Shown here: in pieces, positions 1 to 7,973 of the stretch
Numbering within the stretch: the stretch's first letter is position 1
Layout of the letters: every line of letters starts with the position of its first letter
Assembly: GCA_046351325.1 (NCBI GenBank)
Contig: JAXLYR010000014.1
Coordinates: 192,194 to 256,193, forward strand
Direction: 5' to 3'
DNA from: Xiheicaenibacterium sp046351325
GTDB lineage: Bacteria; Myxococcota_A; Polyangia; Polyangiales; Polyangiaceae
DNA length: 64,000 bases
Notes under the pieces: model-generated
The model's database searches: none
What the model was told of the DNA's origin: nothing
The model's input: the letters and a program-made list of their open reading frames with translations, nothing else
Position numbers and translations under genes: made by a program

Positions 1-309
1 TGGCCGACCGTCTCGTGGGTCTTTCGGGCGTTCATCAAGCTGAGCAACATCAAGATCGGCTACGCCGACCACGATGGCGTCGACGCGCTCGCACGCAAGA
101 GCGACACCGACTGGACGCTAGTGCGCGCCGTCGGTCTGAGTGACAAACCCGTAGGCGCGCTCGGCCCGCTGCACACCAGCGAGGTCGGTGGCTCGAAGCC
201 GGGCACGCTGAACGTGACACGCGCCGACGTGGCGACCTTCTGCCTCGACTGCGTCGAGAAGAACGAGTGGGTCCGCCGCGCGCCCATCATCTGGAACGGT
301 AAAAGGTGA
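1..309 (+). CDS. NAD(P)-binding oxidoreductase/epimerase, C-terminal part (5' truncated by window)
   Basis: The frame is open from base 1 to a TGA at 307-309, giving 102 residues with no start codon in the window. The motif DWTLVRAVGL followed by LNVTRADVATFCLDCV is characteristic of the C-terminal half of atypical short-chain dehydrogenases (NAD(P)H-binding / NmrA-like family), where the DWT-hvRP segment follows the catalytic region and the xxRADVAxF segment is a conserved late helix. The cofactor-binding N-terminus lies outside, so the substrate is unknown. The DsbA-family gene follows on the same strand 43 bases later. The family call is reasonable; the specific function is not assignable. 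Confidence 0.7.
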   Translation, partial: WPTVSWVFRAFIKLSNIKIGYADHDGVDALARKSDTDWTLVRAVGLSDKPVGALGPLHTSEVGGSKPGTLNVTRADVATFCLDCVEKNEWVRRAPIIWNGKR

Positions 310-352
310 GCGCTTGTCCACGGCCGGCTGCCAATCCATGAAGGAGCACGCG

Positions 353-1054
353 ATGGAAACTGAGACAGAGACCGAACAAGCCCGGCTCACGATCGACGTG
401 TGGAGCGATGTGATGTGCCCCTTTTGCTATATGGGCGACGCCCTCCTTGCGAAGGCGCTGGACACATTCCCGCACAGGGAGCAGGTCGCGATCCGCTACC
501 GCAGCTACGAGCTCATGCCGGAACTGCCGACGGACAGCGACATGAACGCGACTGACATCCTTGTAAAGGCGAAGGGCATCCCGCGCGCGCAGGCCATCGC
601 GATGAACAAGCACGTCGAGGCGCGCGCCGCCGAGGTGGGGCTCGAATACCACCTCGACCGGGCGCTCGTCGTGAACACGCGCTCGGCGCAGCGGCTCTCG
701 CAGTTCGCGCAGGCCGAGGGCAAGCAGCACGCCCTCATGCAGCGGCTCTTCCGCGCCTACTTCACCGAAGCCAAGAACGTCGGCAAGTACGACGTGCTCG
801 CCGAGCTCGCCGCCGAGGTCGGGCTCGACAGGGCACGAGCGCTCGACGTGTTGGAGAGCGGTACCTTCGACTCCGACGTCACCGCCGACCAGAGCCAGGC
901 GAAGGCGATCGGCATCCAGGGCGTCCCGTTCTTCGTCCTCGAGGGGAAGTACGCGGTCTCGGGTGCGCAGCCCGTCGAGGTGTTCCGCAAGGCGCTCGAC
1001 ATGGCGTGGGGAGCCGCTCAGAAGCCGAGCCGCACCGTCATTCTCTCGACGTGA
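353..1054 (+). CDS. DsbA family oxidoreductase (FrnE-like)
   Basis: A 233-residue thioredoxin-fold protein of the DsbA/FrnE branch (thiol oxidoreductase or isomerase, probably cytosolic because no signal peptide is present). The redox motif CPFC lies at residues 22-25, directly after the first beta strand (LTIDVWSDV). A helical insertion follows, then the cis-proline loop GVPFFV near residue 195. Length fits the family (210-240). In-frame alternatives exist at 314 (TTG) and 338 (ATG), but AAGGAG at 341-346 stands 6 bases before the ATG at 353, which decides the start. The gene converges with the sheath-fusion gene, overlapping it by 37 bases. FrnE proteins act in disulfide handling or in polyketide pathways; the substrate here is unknown. 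Confidence 0.85.
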   Translation: METETETEQARLTIDVWSDVMCPFCYMGDALLAKALDTFPHREQVAIRYRSYELMPELPTDSDMNATDILVKAKGIPRAQAIAMNKHVEARAAEVGLEYHLDRALVVNTRSAQRLSQFAQAEGKQHALMQRLFRAYFTEAKNVGKYDVLAELAAEVGLDRARALDVLESGTFDSDVTADQSQAKAIGIQGVPFFVLEGKYAVSGAQPVEVFRKALDMAWGAAQKPSRTVILST

Positions 1055-2520
1055 CGAACTACGCCGCTCCCCGTCCTCGAGGGCAGCTCGAGCGACAAGC
1101 CGACCTCGAGCGCCCCGGCAAAGTCAAACCCTGGCTCTTCCTCGAAGCGAGCGTCCACGAGGGAGACCCGGAAGTCGTGCGCGTCGATGAGGCGGCGCCT
1201 CAAGCCACTCTCGAGCTGTGCGGCGAGGTATTCCGCGGCGCGGAGCTCCGGATCCTCGGCCCCCCAAAAATGCGCGTAGTGATAGTTCTGGAGCTGGAGC
1301 GCGAGGCGACAACTGATGATGTGGAGATCGAGCGAGCGTGACCCCGCCGAGCTGGGGCTGGCCGTCGCGCCGTAAGTGAGGTGGGTATCACCATCGCGCG
1401 CTATGAGCTGCGTGAAGCCGCGTGTCGCTGCGACGATCGAATGGCTGCGCCCGCCGCGGTGCGTGAGGTCGACGCCACGCAGGGCGCCGCACAGGCCGCC
1501 TCCGCCCCAATGTCGGCTGAAGGCATCGGCCATTCGCGCAGCGACGAGGTAGCTCGCGGAGCCCTCGAGAGCGGCAGCCTCGAAAGGATGTGCGCGGCGC
1601 AGTACGAACGACGGTGTCGCGATGATCGCGTGTCGGCCAATGGCCGGTTCGGTTGCGAGCTCAGCCCAGCTCATCATTTCGGGATGGGCCGCGGTGATGA
1701 GTGGCAGCGCCTTCCTGCGTGCGACCTCAGCCATCTGGCGTAGGAGATAGAAACCGCGCCGCTCACGCGGCAGTTGCGGCCCGAGCACAATGGCCCCCGA
1801 GGGCGTCATCCCAGGGTGGTTGCGGTAATTCACCATGCGATGAATGTGGGCGTGCCGGTTCGTCGGTGCGTCCTCGAATTCGGCGATGAGGTCCTCGGCC
1901 GAGGCGTTGACGATGGCGACGCGCACGGGCTCGCGAATGCGATCGAGGAGCCAGCGTAGGGAGCGCCAGGTGCGCTCGACTGTTCGTAGCGGCTCCTGCT
2001 CGAATAGGGCTCGCAGCGCCCCCTGAAGGTTGGGGGCCGCGACGCCGAGGCGCGACAGTTGAGTCGCGAGCGCGTCGGGCTCGAAATCGCCGAGTCGGCG
2101 TAGTTGGACCTCGATCTGCTGGTCTCCAATGCCCGCCGCGGCGAGGTCGAGCGACACCGTGATCTGGTGCTCCGCTAGGCGCTTGTCGAAGTTCTCGTCG
2201 GTGAGTGGCGAATCCCTACGGTCATCGAGGAGGCGCGGGTCGGCTCGGGGGAGGAATTGGTCGATGACGAAGAGCTCGAGGGGGAGCGTCACGTCCTCGA
2301 CTCTGAGCAGTCCGTATTTGGGAGGTAGCGGATCGTCGGCGACAGCGATGCTTACAGGTCTGAAACCGTCGGGTTGATAGACGCGGAGCGCGTGCGCCAT
2401 GTCCGCATGGCCCTGCTCCTCGAGCCAATCGGCGTAGACCTCGAGGATGGCCCGCTCCGTTTCAGGTGCGGCGTCGGCGGGCAGCGCGGCGAGCTGGTCC
2501 TCGAGGTCCGCGTTTACCAT
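1018..2520 (-). CDS. TIGR02996-TssB-TssC fusion: contractile sheath-like protein
   Basis: A 500-residue protein with three parts. Residues about 12-47 are a TIGR02996 mini-domain (AILEVYADWLEEQGHADMA), a short module common in myxobacteria and planctomycetes. Residues about 66-160 resemble TssB/VipA, the small type VI sheath subunit: LPLELFVIDQF, TDENFDKRL and EVQLRRLGDFEPDAL match the conserved PL-V, DxNFDxxL and VEL-F-DF-P blocks. Residues 178-500 resemble TssC/VipB, with VERTWRSLRWLLDRI as the LExSWRGLxYLVD motif and a C-terminal LALQLQNYHYAHF block. TssB and TssC are normally separate proteins that interdigitate in the sheath. The start is 6 bases after the AraC-type gene's stop, so they probably share a transcript. 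No other T6SS component lies nearby, so a role in secretion is unproven; a structural or scaffold role is an alternative. Confidence 0.75.
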   Translation of the reverse strand: MVNADLEDQLAALPADAAPETERAILEVYADWLEEQGHADMAHALRVYQPDGFRPVSIAVADDPLPPKYGLLRVEDVTLPLELFVIDQFLPRADPRLLDDRRDSPLTDENFDKRLAEHQITVSLDLAAAGIGDQQIEVQLRRLGDFEPDALATQLSRLGVAAPNLQGALRALFEQEPLRTVERTWRSLRWLLDRIREPVRVAIVNASAEDLIAEFEDAPTNRHAHIHRMVNYRNHPGMTPSGAIVLGPQLPRERRGFYLLRQMAEVARRKALPLITAAHPEMMSWAELATEPAIGRHAIIATPSFVLRRAHPFEAAALEGSASYLVAARMADAFSRHWGGGGLCGALRGVDLTHRGGRSHSIVAATRGFTQLIARDGDTHLTYGATASPSSAGSRSLDLHIISCRLALQLQNYHYAHFWGAEDPELRAAEYLAAQLESGLRRRLIDAHDFRVSLVDARFEEEPGFDFAGALEVGLSLELPSRTGSGVVRHVERMTVRLGF

Positions 2521-2526
2521 CGGTCG

Positions 2527-3327
2527 CTACTCAACCCAAGCGTCGGATGACCCGATTGTCAGTCCTGCCCGCAGCTCGCTCATCAGCGCGCGAGGCGTCA
2601 CGCCGGCGATGGCGTGGAACTCAGCGATCATGTGTGCTTGATCATAGTAGCCAGTTGCCGCGGCGACGCCTGCCCAGTCGACGTCATGACTCGTGCGCGC
2701 CTCTTGCAGCGCGAGGTGGAAGCGCGCGAGCCTCGCGTACTCTTTAGGGCTCATTCCGACGACGTCGCGAAAGACCCGTCGGAGGTTGCGGGCGCTCACT
2801 CCGAGCGCGTCGGCGACTTCATCCACGCGCAGCGCCGTCAATCGAGCCGTGGCTTCGACCGCAAGCTGGGTGTGGGCCTCATTCGCCTCGACATTGGCAA
2901 GGCGTTGCTCGATCGCGGCTTCGAGTACGGTCGCGGCCAGGCGTACGTCCTTGGTCTCAGCGAGCTGTTCGGCCAGGCGCCGGGCCGCAGAGCCCCAGAG
3001 GTCCTCGAGCGGGACGATGCGCTCGGCGAGCGCCGACGGCGGCACGCCAAAGACCGCTTGGTGCGTGCCCAATCGCAGGCGGGCCATCACGACCCGCTGG
3101 CCACGGTGCAGCTTCTTCCGGTGGGCACGATGGCGCGCACCCATCACGTGCAGGTCGAGTCCATTCATCGCCTTGGGACCAAAGCGAGCGACGACGTGCG
3201 GCTCGGCGCGCGGAATCGAGAGACCGCGGGCGTCGAGGGCGCAATGGTTCACGATGAGCGCAGCCACGGTGTGCTCCGCCGATGCGTTCGGAGCGATCAC
3301 GTGATGACGAATCCCGACCGCGTACAC
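2527..3327 (-). CDS. AraC family transcriptional regulator
   Basis: A DNA-binding regulator of about 266 residues. The C-terminal 100 residues contain the two helix-turn-helix units of AraC/XylS: VDEVADALGVSARNLRRVF, then DWAGVAAATGYYDQAHMI and FHAIAGVTPRAL, the signature second-HTH region. The N-terminal 150 residues are the sensing domain of the type found in many uncharacterised AraC proteins. The reading frame extends upstream to a TTG at 3363. I place the start at the GTG (3325-3327) before YAVGIRHHVIAP, the usual beginning of this subfamily; a further GTG lies near 3300. It is divergent from the epimerase gene at 3429, and 6 bases before the sheath-fusion gene on its own strand, suggesting it regulates one or both. 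Confidence 0.85.
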   Translation of the reverse strand: MYAVGIRHHVIAPNASAEHTVAALIVNHCALDARGLSIPRAEPHVVARFGPKAMNGLDLHVMGARHRAHRKKLHRGQRVVMARLRLGTHQAVFGVPPSALAERIVPLEDLWGSAARRLAEQLAETKDVRLAATVLEAAIEQRLANVEANEAHTQLAVEATARLTALRVDEVADALGVSARNLRRVFRDVVGMSPKEYARLARFHLALQEARTSHDVDWAGVAAATGYYDQAHMIAEFHAIAGVTPRALMSELRAGLTIGSSDAWVE

Positions 3328-3428
3328 GCAGATACTTTGGGCGCGAGGCCCTACGCCGCGCAACCGCGATCACGCGCCTGGCCGATTCTTCCAATCTCGC
3401 GTGGGCACTGACCGCTAGGTTCGCCCGC

Positions 3429-4259
3429 ATGAGCATCCTCGTCACCGGAGCGACCGGAAAGGTCGGAAGCCGTCTCGTCAAACATCTCCTCCAACGCGGC
3501 GACCGAGTACGCGCTCTCGTCCGCGACCCTGAGCAAGCTGCGTCGACATTGGGCGCTCGTGTCGAGCGCGTGAAGGGGGACTTGCTCGACGCGGACTCCC
3601 TCGCTGTCGCCGTTCGCGACGCTGACACGGTTGTCCACTGCGCCGCGTTCTTCCGCGGTGCGACGCCCGAGCAAGCCCGCGCCGTCAACGATCTAGGCAC
3701 GCAATACCTAGCGAAGGCCGCTCGCGCGGCGTCGGTGCGGCGCTTCATCTTCACCAGCACGGGCCTGGTCTACGGGAGCACGGGGGGCCAGCTTACAAAC
3801 GAGGAAGCCCCGTGCGCGGCGGTCGACGCCTATCCAGTAACCAAGCTCGCTGCAGAGCGCTACCTGCTCTCCCTCGAGGGCCTCGACGTGCGCGTGCTGC
3901 GGCTGCCTTTCGTCTATGGCGATGGCGACCCTCACATCGCAGAGGTCGTGCCCTTCATGCGAGTGTTCGCGCCGACGCAGCGTATGTCCGTGGCCCACCA
4001 CGCCGACGTCGCGCAGGCTGTCACGCGGTTGCTCGACGCCCGAGCACCGTCGCACCAGATCTACAACGTGACTGACGACGACGCGCCGACGCTGGCTGCG
4101 CTCTTCGCGGCGGTCGGCGCCCCGCCGCCGGATGGCACCAACGCCGAACGCGGGCGCCCGTTCGACACGGTCCTAGACGGTCGCCGCATTCGTGACGACC
4201 TCGGCTTCAGCCCCAAGTTCCCTCGGCTCGCCGACGCCGTCGCAGCGATGGCGCTCTGA
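3429..4259 (+). CDS. NAD-dependent epimerase/dehydratase (extended SDR)
   Basis: A 276-residue extended short-chain dehydrogenase. The N-terminal dinucleotide-binding motif TGATGKVG is at residues 6-13. The acidic GDLLDADSL segment and the DTVVHCAAFF strand follow. The catalytic serine region FTSTGLVYG and the YPVTK active-site motif (YxxxK) are intact, as is the RLPFVYGDGD block. The ATG at 3429 is chosen because it precedes the Rossmann strand MSILVTGATG directly; upstream codons in frame look like non-coding shadow. It is probably a cytosolic sugar-nucleotide or small-molecule epimerase; the substrate cannot be read from sequence. It is divergent from the AraC-type gene, with about 100 bases available for shared promoters. 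Confidence 0.88.
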   Translation: MSILVTGATGKVGSRLVKHLLQRGDRVRALVRDPEQAASTLGARVERVKGDLLDADSLAVAVRDADTVVHCAAFFRGATPEQARAVNDLGTQYLAKAARAASVRRFIFTSTGLVYGSTGGQLTNEEAPCAAVDAYPVTKLAAERYLLSLEGLDVRVLRLPFVYGDGDPHIAEVVPFMRVFAPTQRMSVAHHADVAQAVTRLLDARAPSHQIYNVTDDDAPTLAALFAAVGAPPPDGTNAERGRPFDTVLDGRRIRDDLGFSPKFPRLADAVAAMAL

Positions 4260-4293
4260 TGGAACCGCGGGACATCGCGGCGGTCTCACCCTC

Positions 4294-4857
4294 ATGGCCC
4301 GTGCGCCGAAAGCGATCGGTCGACGTTGGGGGGCGCTCCTCGACGTCCTTGGTTTTGCGCCAGAGAACTCCGCGACAGAGAGGCCTACGGCGGAGTATCT
4401 ACTGGCTCAGTTGCCGTCGGAGCTCGTGAGCGGTGACGGCTACGCGTTTGGGCCGACTGATCGGTCGGGGCTAGCAGTTGGGCTCCTCGTCGAGAATCCA
4501 CTGCTGTCCATGGGTGAGGACCTGCGCTTTCGAATTGCCTTCAGGCAAACACAGCCAAGAGAGCGCGCGCTCGTCATCAGCCGCAATTGGGACCCTGTCG
4601 CGCGCACGCGGATTGGCGTGTTGCTCGACGGCGGTTGGTTCGAGCCGTTGGACGCGCCCTTCTTCTTCGAGGACTCGTTTTCCTCGGAGCAGACCATCGA
4701 GCTCCCGCTCGAAGCTGGCGAAACCCGGTCGAAGCTGGGCGTGCCAGTCTGCCTGCCGAGCGCGGGCGCTTACAGCCTTGTCGTCGTGTTCGGGGGCAGG
4801 CCGGCCTTCTCGTTCGAGACGACGAGTGGGCTCGTGTCGGTCGAGGTTACCGAGTAG
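4294..4857 (+). CDS. Hypothetical protein, paralogue of the frameshifted gene downstream
   Basis: A protein of about 187 residues with no family I recognise. It is rich in beta-strand-like segments: SGDGYAFGPTDRSGLAVGL, RIAFRQ, TRIGVLLDGGWFEPL, IELPLEAGETRSKLGVPV and YSLVVVFGGRPAF. The overall pattern suggests a small immunoglobulin-like or beta-sandwich domain. The start is placed at the ATG before ARAPKAIGRRW; the frame continues upstream into the epimerase gene. The next gene, 7 bases downstream, encodes a clear paralogue (shared GYAFG, GGLA-GL, WEQVAR-R-G, GWF, PGETR and VMFGGRPF blocks), so the pair arose by tandem duplication. Confidence 0.65.
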   Translation: MARAPKAIGRRWGALLDVLGFAPENSATERPTAEYLLAQLPSELVSGDGYAFGPTDRSGLAVGLLVENPLLSMGEDLRFRIAFRQTQPRERALVISRNWDPVARTRIGVLLDGGWFEPLDAPFFFEDSFSSEQTIELPLEAGETRSKLGVPVCLPSAGAYSLVVVFGGRPAFSFETTSGLVSVEVTE

Positions 4858-4864
4858 TCAGCTT

Positions 4865-5448
4865 ATGTCCACCATACGCTGTTCGCGTAGACGGTTTGGC
4901 CAAGTGGGGCTGGCGGCGATCGCCCTCGCCGAGGGCGGTTGCGAGCGTGGTCCGCGCCCGGGGGCCGCGGGTGAACCCGACGAGTTGCCGGCCCCTCGGG
5001 ACGAACGCGTAACTGGAGAGGGCTACGCTTTTGGCGCGCCGGATGAGGGCGGGCTGGCGATCGGATTGGCGATTGAGACCGCGCGCGTCGCTGTGCGCCA
5101 GCGGCTCGAGTACAGCGTTGCCTTTCAGAATCGGGGCGATTTACCGCGGCACCTATCGCTCTACAATAGCTGGGAGCAAGTCGCCCGCGTTCGGCTCGGC
5201 GCCCGCATGGAGAGTGGCTGGTTCGGCGCCGTCGGCCGAGCCGTTGGTGGGACGACTACGCGACCAAGGCCTCGGTCTCCATTGACCTCGAGCCGGGGGA
5301 GACGCGGGCGCGGATGGCGGGTTGGTTCGTGGACGCTCGCCCTGGGCGGGTCGAGCTCTGCGTCATGTTCGGCGGCCGCCCTTTTTATGACCTCCAGCTC
5401 GAGAGTGGTATCGTCATTCTGGACGTTATACCCGACGCGAACCCATGA
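4865..5448 (+). pseudogene. Frameshifted paralogue of the preceding hypothetical gene (Tat-type lipoprotein leader)
   Basis: The first frame begins with ATG at 4865 and a leader containing RRRFGQVGLAAIALAEGGC, which resembles a twin-arginine lipoprotein signal, then follows the upstream paralogue through GYAFGAPDEGGLAIGL and ARMESGWFGAV. After about 5230 this frame becomes arginine-rich nonsense. The matching continuation (WWDDYATKASVSIDLEPGET, then VELCVMFGGRPFYDLQ) is in another frame from about 5245 and ends at a TGA at 5446-5448. Spacing against the paralogue fits loss of a single base between about 5225 and 5245. The last 72 bases are the first copy of a 113-bp duplication. Either this is a recent pseudogene or the sequence has a one-base error. 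Confidence 0.75.
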
Positions 5449-5489
5449 CCGTACTCTCGCCCGCGGGGCGCGCCACACAACTCGCTCTG
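5377..5489 (+). repeat. 113-bp direct repeat, copy 1 (flanks 2.5-kb island)
   Basis: Bases 5377-5489 match 7974-8086 with four mismatches by eye. Copy 1 contains the 3' end of the frameshifted paralogue and the first 44 bases of a gene whose intact form begins at 8042 (ATG of the fragment at 5445, overlapping the paralogue's TGA as ATGA). Past 5489 the fragment diverges into unrelated sequence, so this is the broken copy of the gene start. Confidence 0.9.
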
Positions 5490-5536
5490 AGCGAAATCTT
5501 CCATCGATAACAAACGTGTCAGCAATCGGCGAGGTC

Positions 5537-6159
5537 CTATCGCGCGCGCGCCGCTCGCTCGAGCAGGCCACGGAGCGCGTGGAACCGTCGATACTTGGCC
5601 TGGAGCGCCGCCGCCCAGCGTGCGGTCACGTCTGACTTGTTGGGCGAGCGAAGCGAAGCCAACGAGTTCCCCTGTTGGGCGAGCGCACGCGAGCCCAAGT
5701 TGTTCGCACACGCGACGCAGGTGGCGACGAGTTCCGCGGCGTGGCCGTAGTGTCTATTCCGTTTGTACTCGACCAGGCTCGTGAGTCGGATCTCTGCGGC
5801 CTTCTTCATCGCGTCGAGCACGACCATTCGGGCGGCCGCGTCGGCGATGGTGGCGACGCCGGCGAGCTTCAGGAGTGGTTCGACTGAGATTGGGTCGCGC
5901 TCGTCGAGATGGTCGTCGAAACGCTGTCCGAGGAGTTCTGCGAAGAGCGGAAAGAGCAGGTGCCCTGGGTGCTCTTCCTTCGACCAGCCGAGCCCAGGCG
6001 CGCTCGCCCAACAACACGAGCGCGCGAGAGGTCGTCGAGCTCGCGCAGTACCTCGTGAACGATCTCGCGCAGCGCCTCGGCGGAGAAGGCAGCGAGCGCG
6101 CCGTCGAGGTCCTTTGGCGCGCCGCCAGCTTTTGAGGTGCTCGCCTTCGCGCGGCTCAT
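5537..6159 (-). pseudogene. Decayed companion gene downstream of the LRR/TIGR02996 gene
   Basis: Reading the minus strand, ATG at 6159 overlaps the LRR gene's stop (ATGA) and opens a frame beginning MSRAKASTSKAGG and containing ALREIVHEVLRELDDLSRAR. Near 6020 this frame fails. A different frame carries coherent helical protein sequence (GWSKEEHPGHLLFPLFAELL, PISVEPLLKLAGVATIADAA, LVEYKRNRHYGHAAELVATC, ARWAAALQAKYRRFHALRGL) to a stop at 5537. The break coincides with a TTGGGCGAGCG-type repeat (5991-6013), and two more copies sit in the downstream frame at 5637-5699. The C-terminal helices loosely resemble tails of SWIM-finger-associated proteins, but I would not name a family. It is probably inactive. 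Confidence 0.55.
5637..5699. repeat. Two REP-like palindromic units inside the decayed gene
   Basis: Two units, 5637-5663 and 5672-5699, both start TGTTGGGCGAGCG and end in a complementary half (AGCCAAC and GAGCCCAAG). Each can fold through a TTGG/CCAA-type stem. A third unit lies at 5991-6013 in opposite orientation. Their position inside a reading frame, one at the point of frame loss, suggests invasion by a short repetitive element. Confidence 0.5.
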
Positions 6160-7940
6160 GGTTTGGGCCCCAAACTATCCCCAGGCCGATATTCGCTCAC
6201 CGCGAGCTCAAAGCGCTCGCTCGCGGTTCGAAGAAGCACAGGGTCGAGGCCGTCCTCCCGCAGCCCGAGGCGGCGAAGGGAGTGGCTCGCGGGCAGCTGG
6301 AGCGCAGCCTCAACGAGCGCCTGCGTCGCGGCGCGGTCGCGACGGCGCCATGCGAACGACTCGAGCCGCGGTGAACCCCGCAACAGTCCGAGCGCGGCTT
6401 TGGTGGACATCGGCGTGCCGGTGACGTCGAGCACTCGGAGATTGGGCAGCGCGCGCGGCATGCGGTGAGCGAGCTCGTCGCTGACCGCACAGGCTGAAAG
6501 GTCCAGCTCGACGAGCGCCTCGCAATTGGGACCGTCCAGCCATGCACGAAGAGCCGGCTCGCCGACGCCATCCCAGGCCGCCCCCAACGCCAATCGCTCG
6601 AGCTTCGCAAACACGGCCGAAGAACCCAGTGTGTGGAACGCGCGTGTACAAATCTCCGCTTCGTCCGGTGGACGGCCGACGGCCCCGACCCGCATCGGAG
6701 AGCTTTGCGACGTTGCTCGCCGCAAGTCGAGCTTGCGAATGGATTGGATAGTACTGTTCCGCGCCAAGGCGATAAGCCCCGCAGCGCTCATGACGACAGC
6801 CTCGAGGCCGAGCACTTCGAGCCTAGGCGCCCGAATCGCCGAGAAGAGGTCGCTCCACGATTGCGGGTTCGAAGCGCACCCAGTCAGCTCCAGTTCGCGC
6901 AGGGACTGCAATCGAGTCGCGGCCCCGAGCGCACCGACATCGCATCGAACCTGACCACGCGCGGGTTCGAGCACGAGCGAGCGGACCCGATCGAGCACGG
7001 GTGCCGTCCCGATTTGCGCAAGCGCGGCCGCGTCCCACGGTTTGAGCACGAGCCGCTCGATTGGCTGCGAGGTGAAGAGCCTCTCGCCGTGTTGCACGAA
7101 CGCCGACGCGTTCATCGTCACTTCGTAGACGAAACCACGCCGAAAGCGATGGGCGGTCGCGAAGCGGGCCACATCTCCCGCGAGCGATGCTCGATACTCC
7201 GACAGAATACGCGTCGTGCGGTTCTGGAGCGCGGCTCGCTCGTCCGGACTGTCGAGCACAGTGAGCCTGGCGAGCCGGCATTGCAGTCGAATCAGCTCTG
7301 CACGAATATCGCCTCGGTCGGCCAACCAGTCCGCAAACACGAGGCGCGGCTCGTCGTCGTCCAACGACTCGACGATGGCAGCGAACAGTCGAGCCTCCAC
7401 GTCAGCGTTGGAGTCGACCTGAGTCCCGCGCGCCTCGGCCGTTCGGACCAGCACCGCTCGACCGTCGACGGCCGCGCGCGCACGCGCCCACTCCTCGGCT
7501 GCGGGGCGATTGCGCGCCATGTCGCGTCGCCAGGGAGCGAGCTCGGGCCAGGCTTTGCTCATGATGGTCCACGGGCGGAGCTCGACCGAATCGACAACGA
7601 CTTGCGCCGGCCCCTCGTCGAGCTTCACCCGCACTGCGAGCACGCAATGTCGCGCCACCGACTTCGGCGCGCGCTCCGGCATAGTGGTGAGTCCGATCCC
7701 ATCCGCCGAGCGAGCGGCCTCCGCAATGGCGACGAGTGTCTGCCGAAGCGCAAAGCGCGGATCGGGGGGAGTGGCCGGTGGCATCCTGTCCCGAATCAGC
7801 GATTGGAGCTCGCGAACCACCGCGACGTTCAGCTCGACGCCGATATAGGGCGCAGAGCTCCTCAGCGCTTCGTCGTCGCGCGCGAGCGCGGCGGTGACCA
7901 AAGCCCCGATGTCGACGTCGCGAACCCTGGGCGCTGGCAT
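6156..7940 (-). CDS. TIGR02996 domain and leucine-rich-repeat protein
   Basis: A 594-residue protein without signal peptide. Residues 1-170 form an N-terminal domain shared with the protein at 56692-59817 (common block WPELAPWRR near residue 131, followed by a WARA helix). Residues about 182-228 are a TIGR02996 module: LFAAIVESLDDDEPRLVFADWLADRGD. Residues about 240-590 carry leucine-rich repeats of the ribonuclease-inhibitor style (RLQSLRELELTGCA, RLEVLGLEAVV, SIRKLDLRRA, ALVELDLSACAV, NLRVLDVTGTPM). Such proteins are assumed to be protein-interaction scaffolds; no enzymatic motif is visible. It lies in the 2.5-kb island between the two 113-bp repeats, on the opposite strand to its neighbours, consistent with acquisition as a unit. 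Confidence 0.8.
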   Translation of the reverse strand: MPAPRVRDVDIGALVTAALARDDEALRSSAPYIGVELNVAVVRELQSLIRDRMPPATPPDPRFALRQTLVAIAEAARSADGIGLTTMPERAPKSVARHCVLAVRVKLDEGPAQVVVDSVELRPWTIMSKAWPELAPWRRDMARNRPAAEEWARARAAVDGRAVLVRTAEARGTQVDSNADVEARLFAAIVESLDDDEPRLVFADWLADRGDIRAELIRLQCRLARLTVLDSPDERAALQNRTTRILSEYRASLAGDVARFATAHRFRRGFVYEVTMNASAFVQHGERLFTSQPIERLVLKPWDAAALAQIGTAPVLDRVRSLVLEPARGQVRCDVGALGAATRLQSLRELELTGCASNPQSWSDLFSAIRAPRLEVLGLEAVVMSAAGLIALARNSTIQSIRKLDLRRATSQSSPMRVGAVGRPPDEAEICTRAFHTLGSSAVFAKLERLALGAAWDGVGEPALRAWLDGPNCEALVELDLSACAVSDELAHRMPRALPNLRVLDVTGTPMSTKAALGLLRGSPRLESFAWRRRDRAATQALVEAALQLPASHSLRRLGLREDGLDPVLLRTASERFELAVSEYRPGDSLGPKP

Positions 7941-7973
7941 CGGGGCGCCACTCTAGCCAGGCTTTGGTGCCGG

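Noticed and set aside
1018..3327. A complete type VI secretion cluster
   Set aside because: Only sheath-like proteins are present. I found no TssE, TssK, TssF/G, Hcp, VgrG, TssM or ClpV-like sequence in the window.
5490..7973. Transposon or IS element as explanation for the island
   Set aside because: No transposase or terminal inverted repeats were seen, and the flanking duplication (113 bp) is much longer than a target-site duplication.
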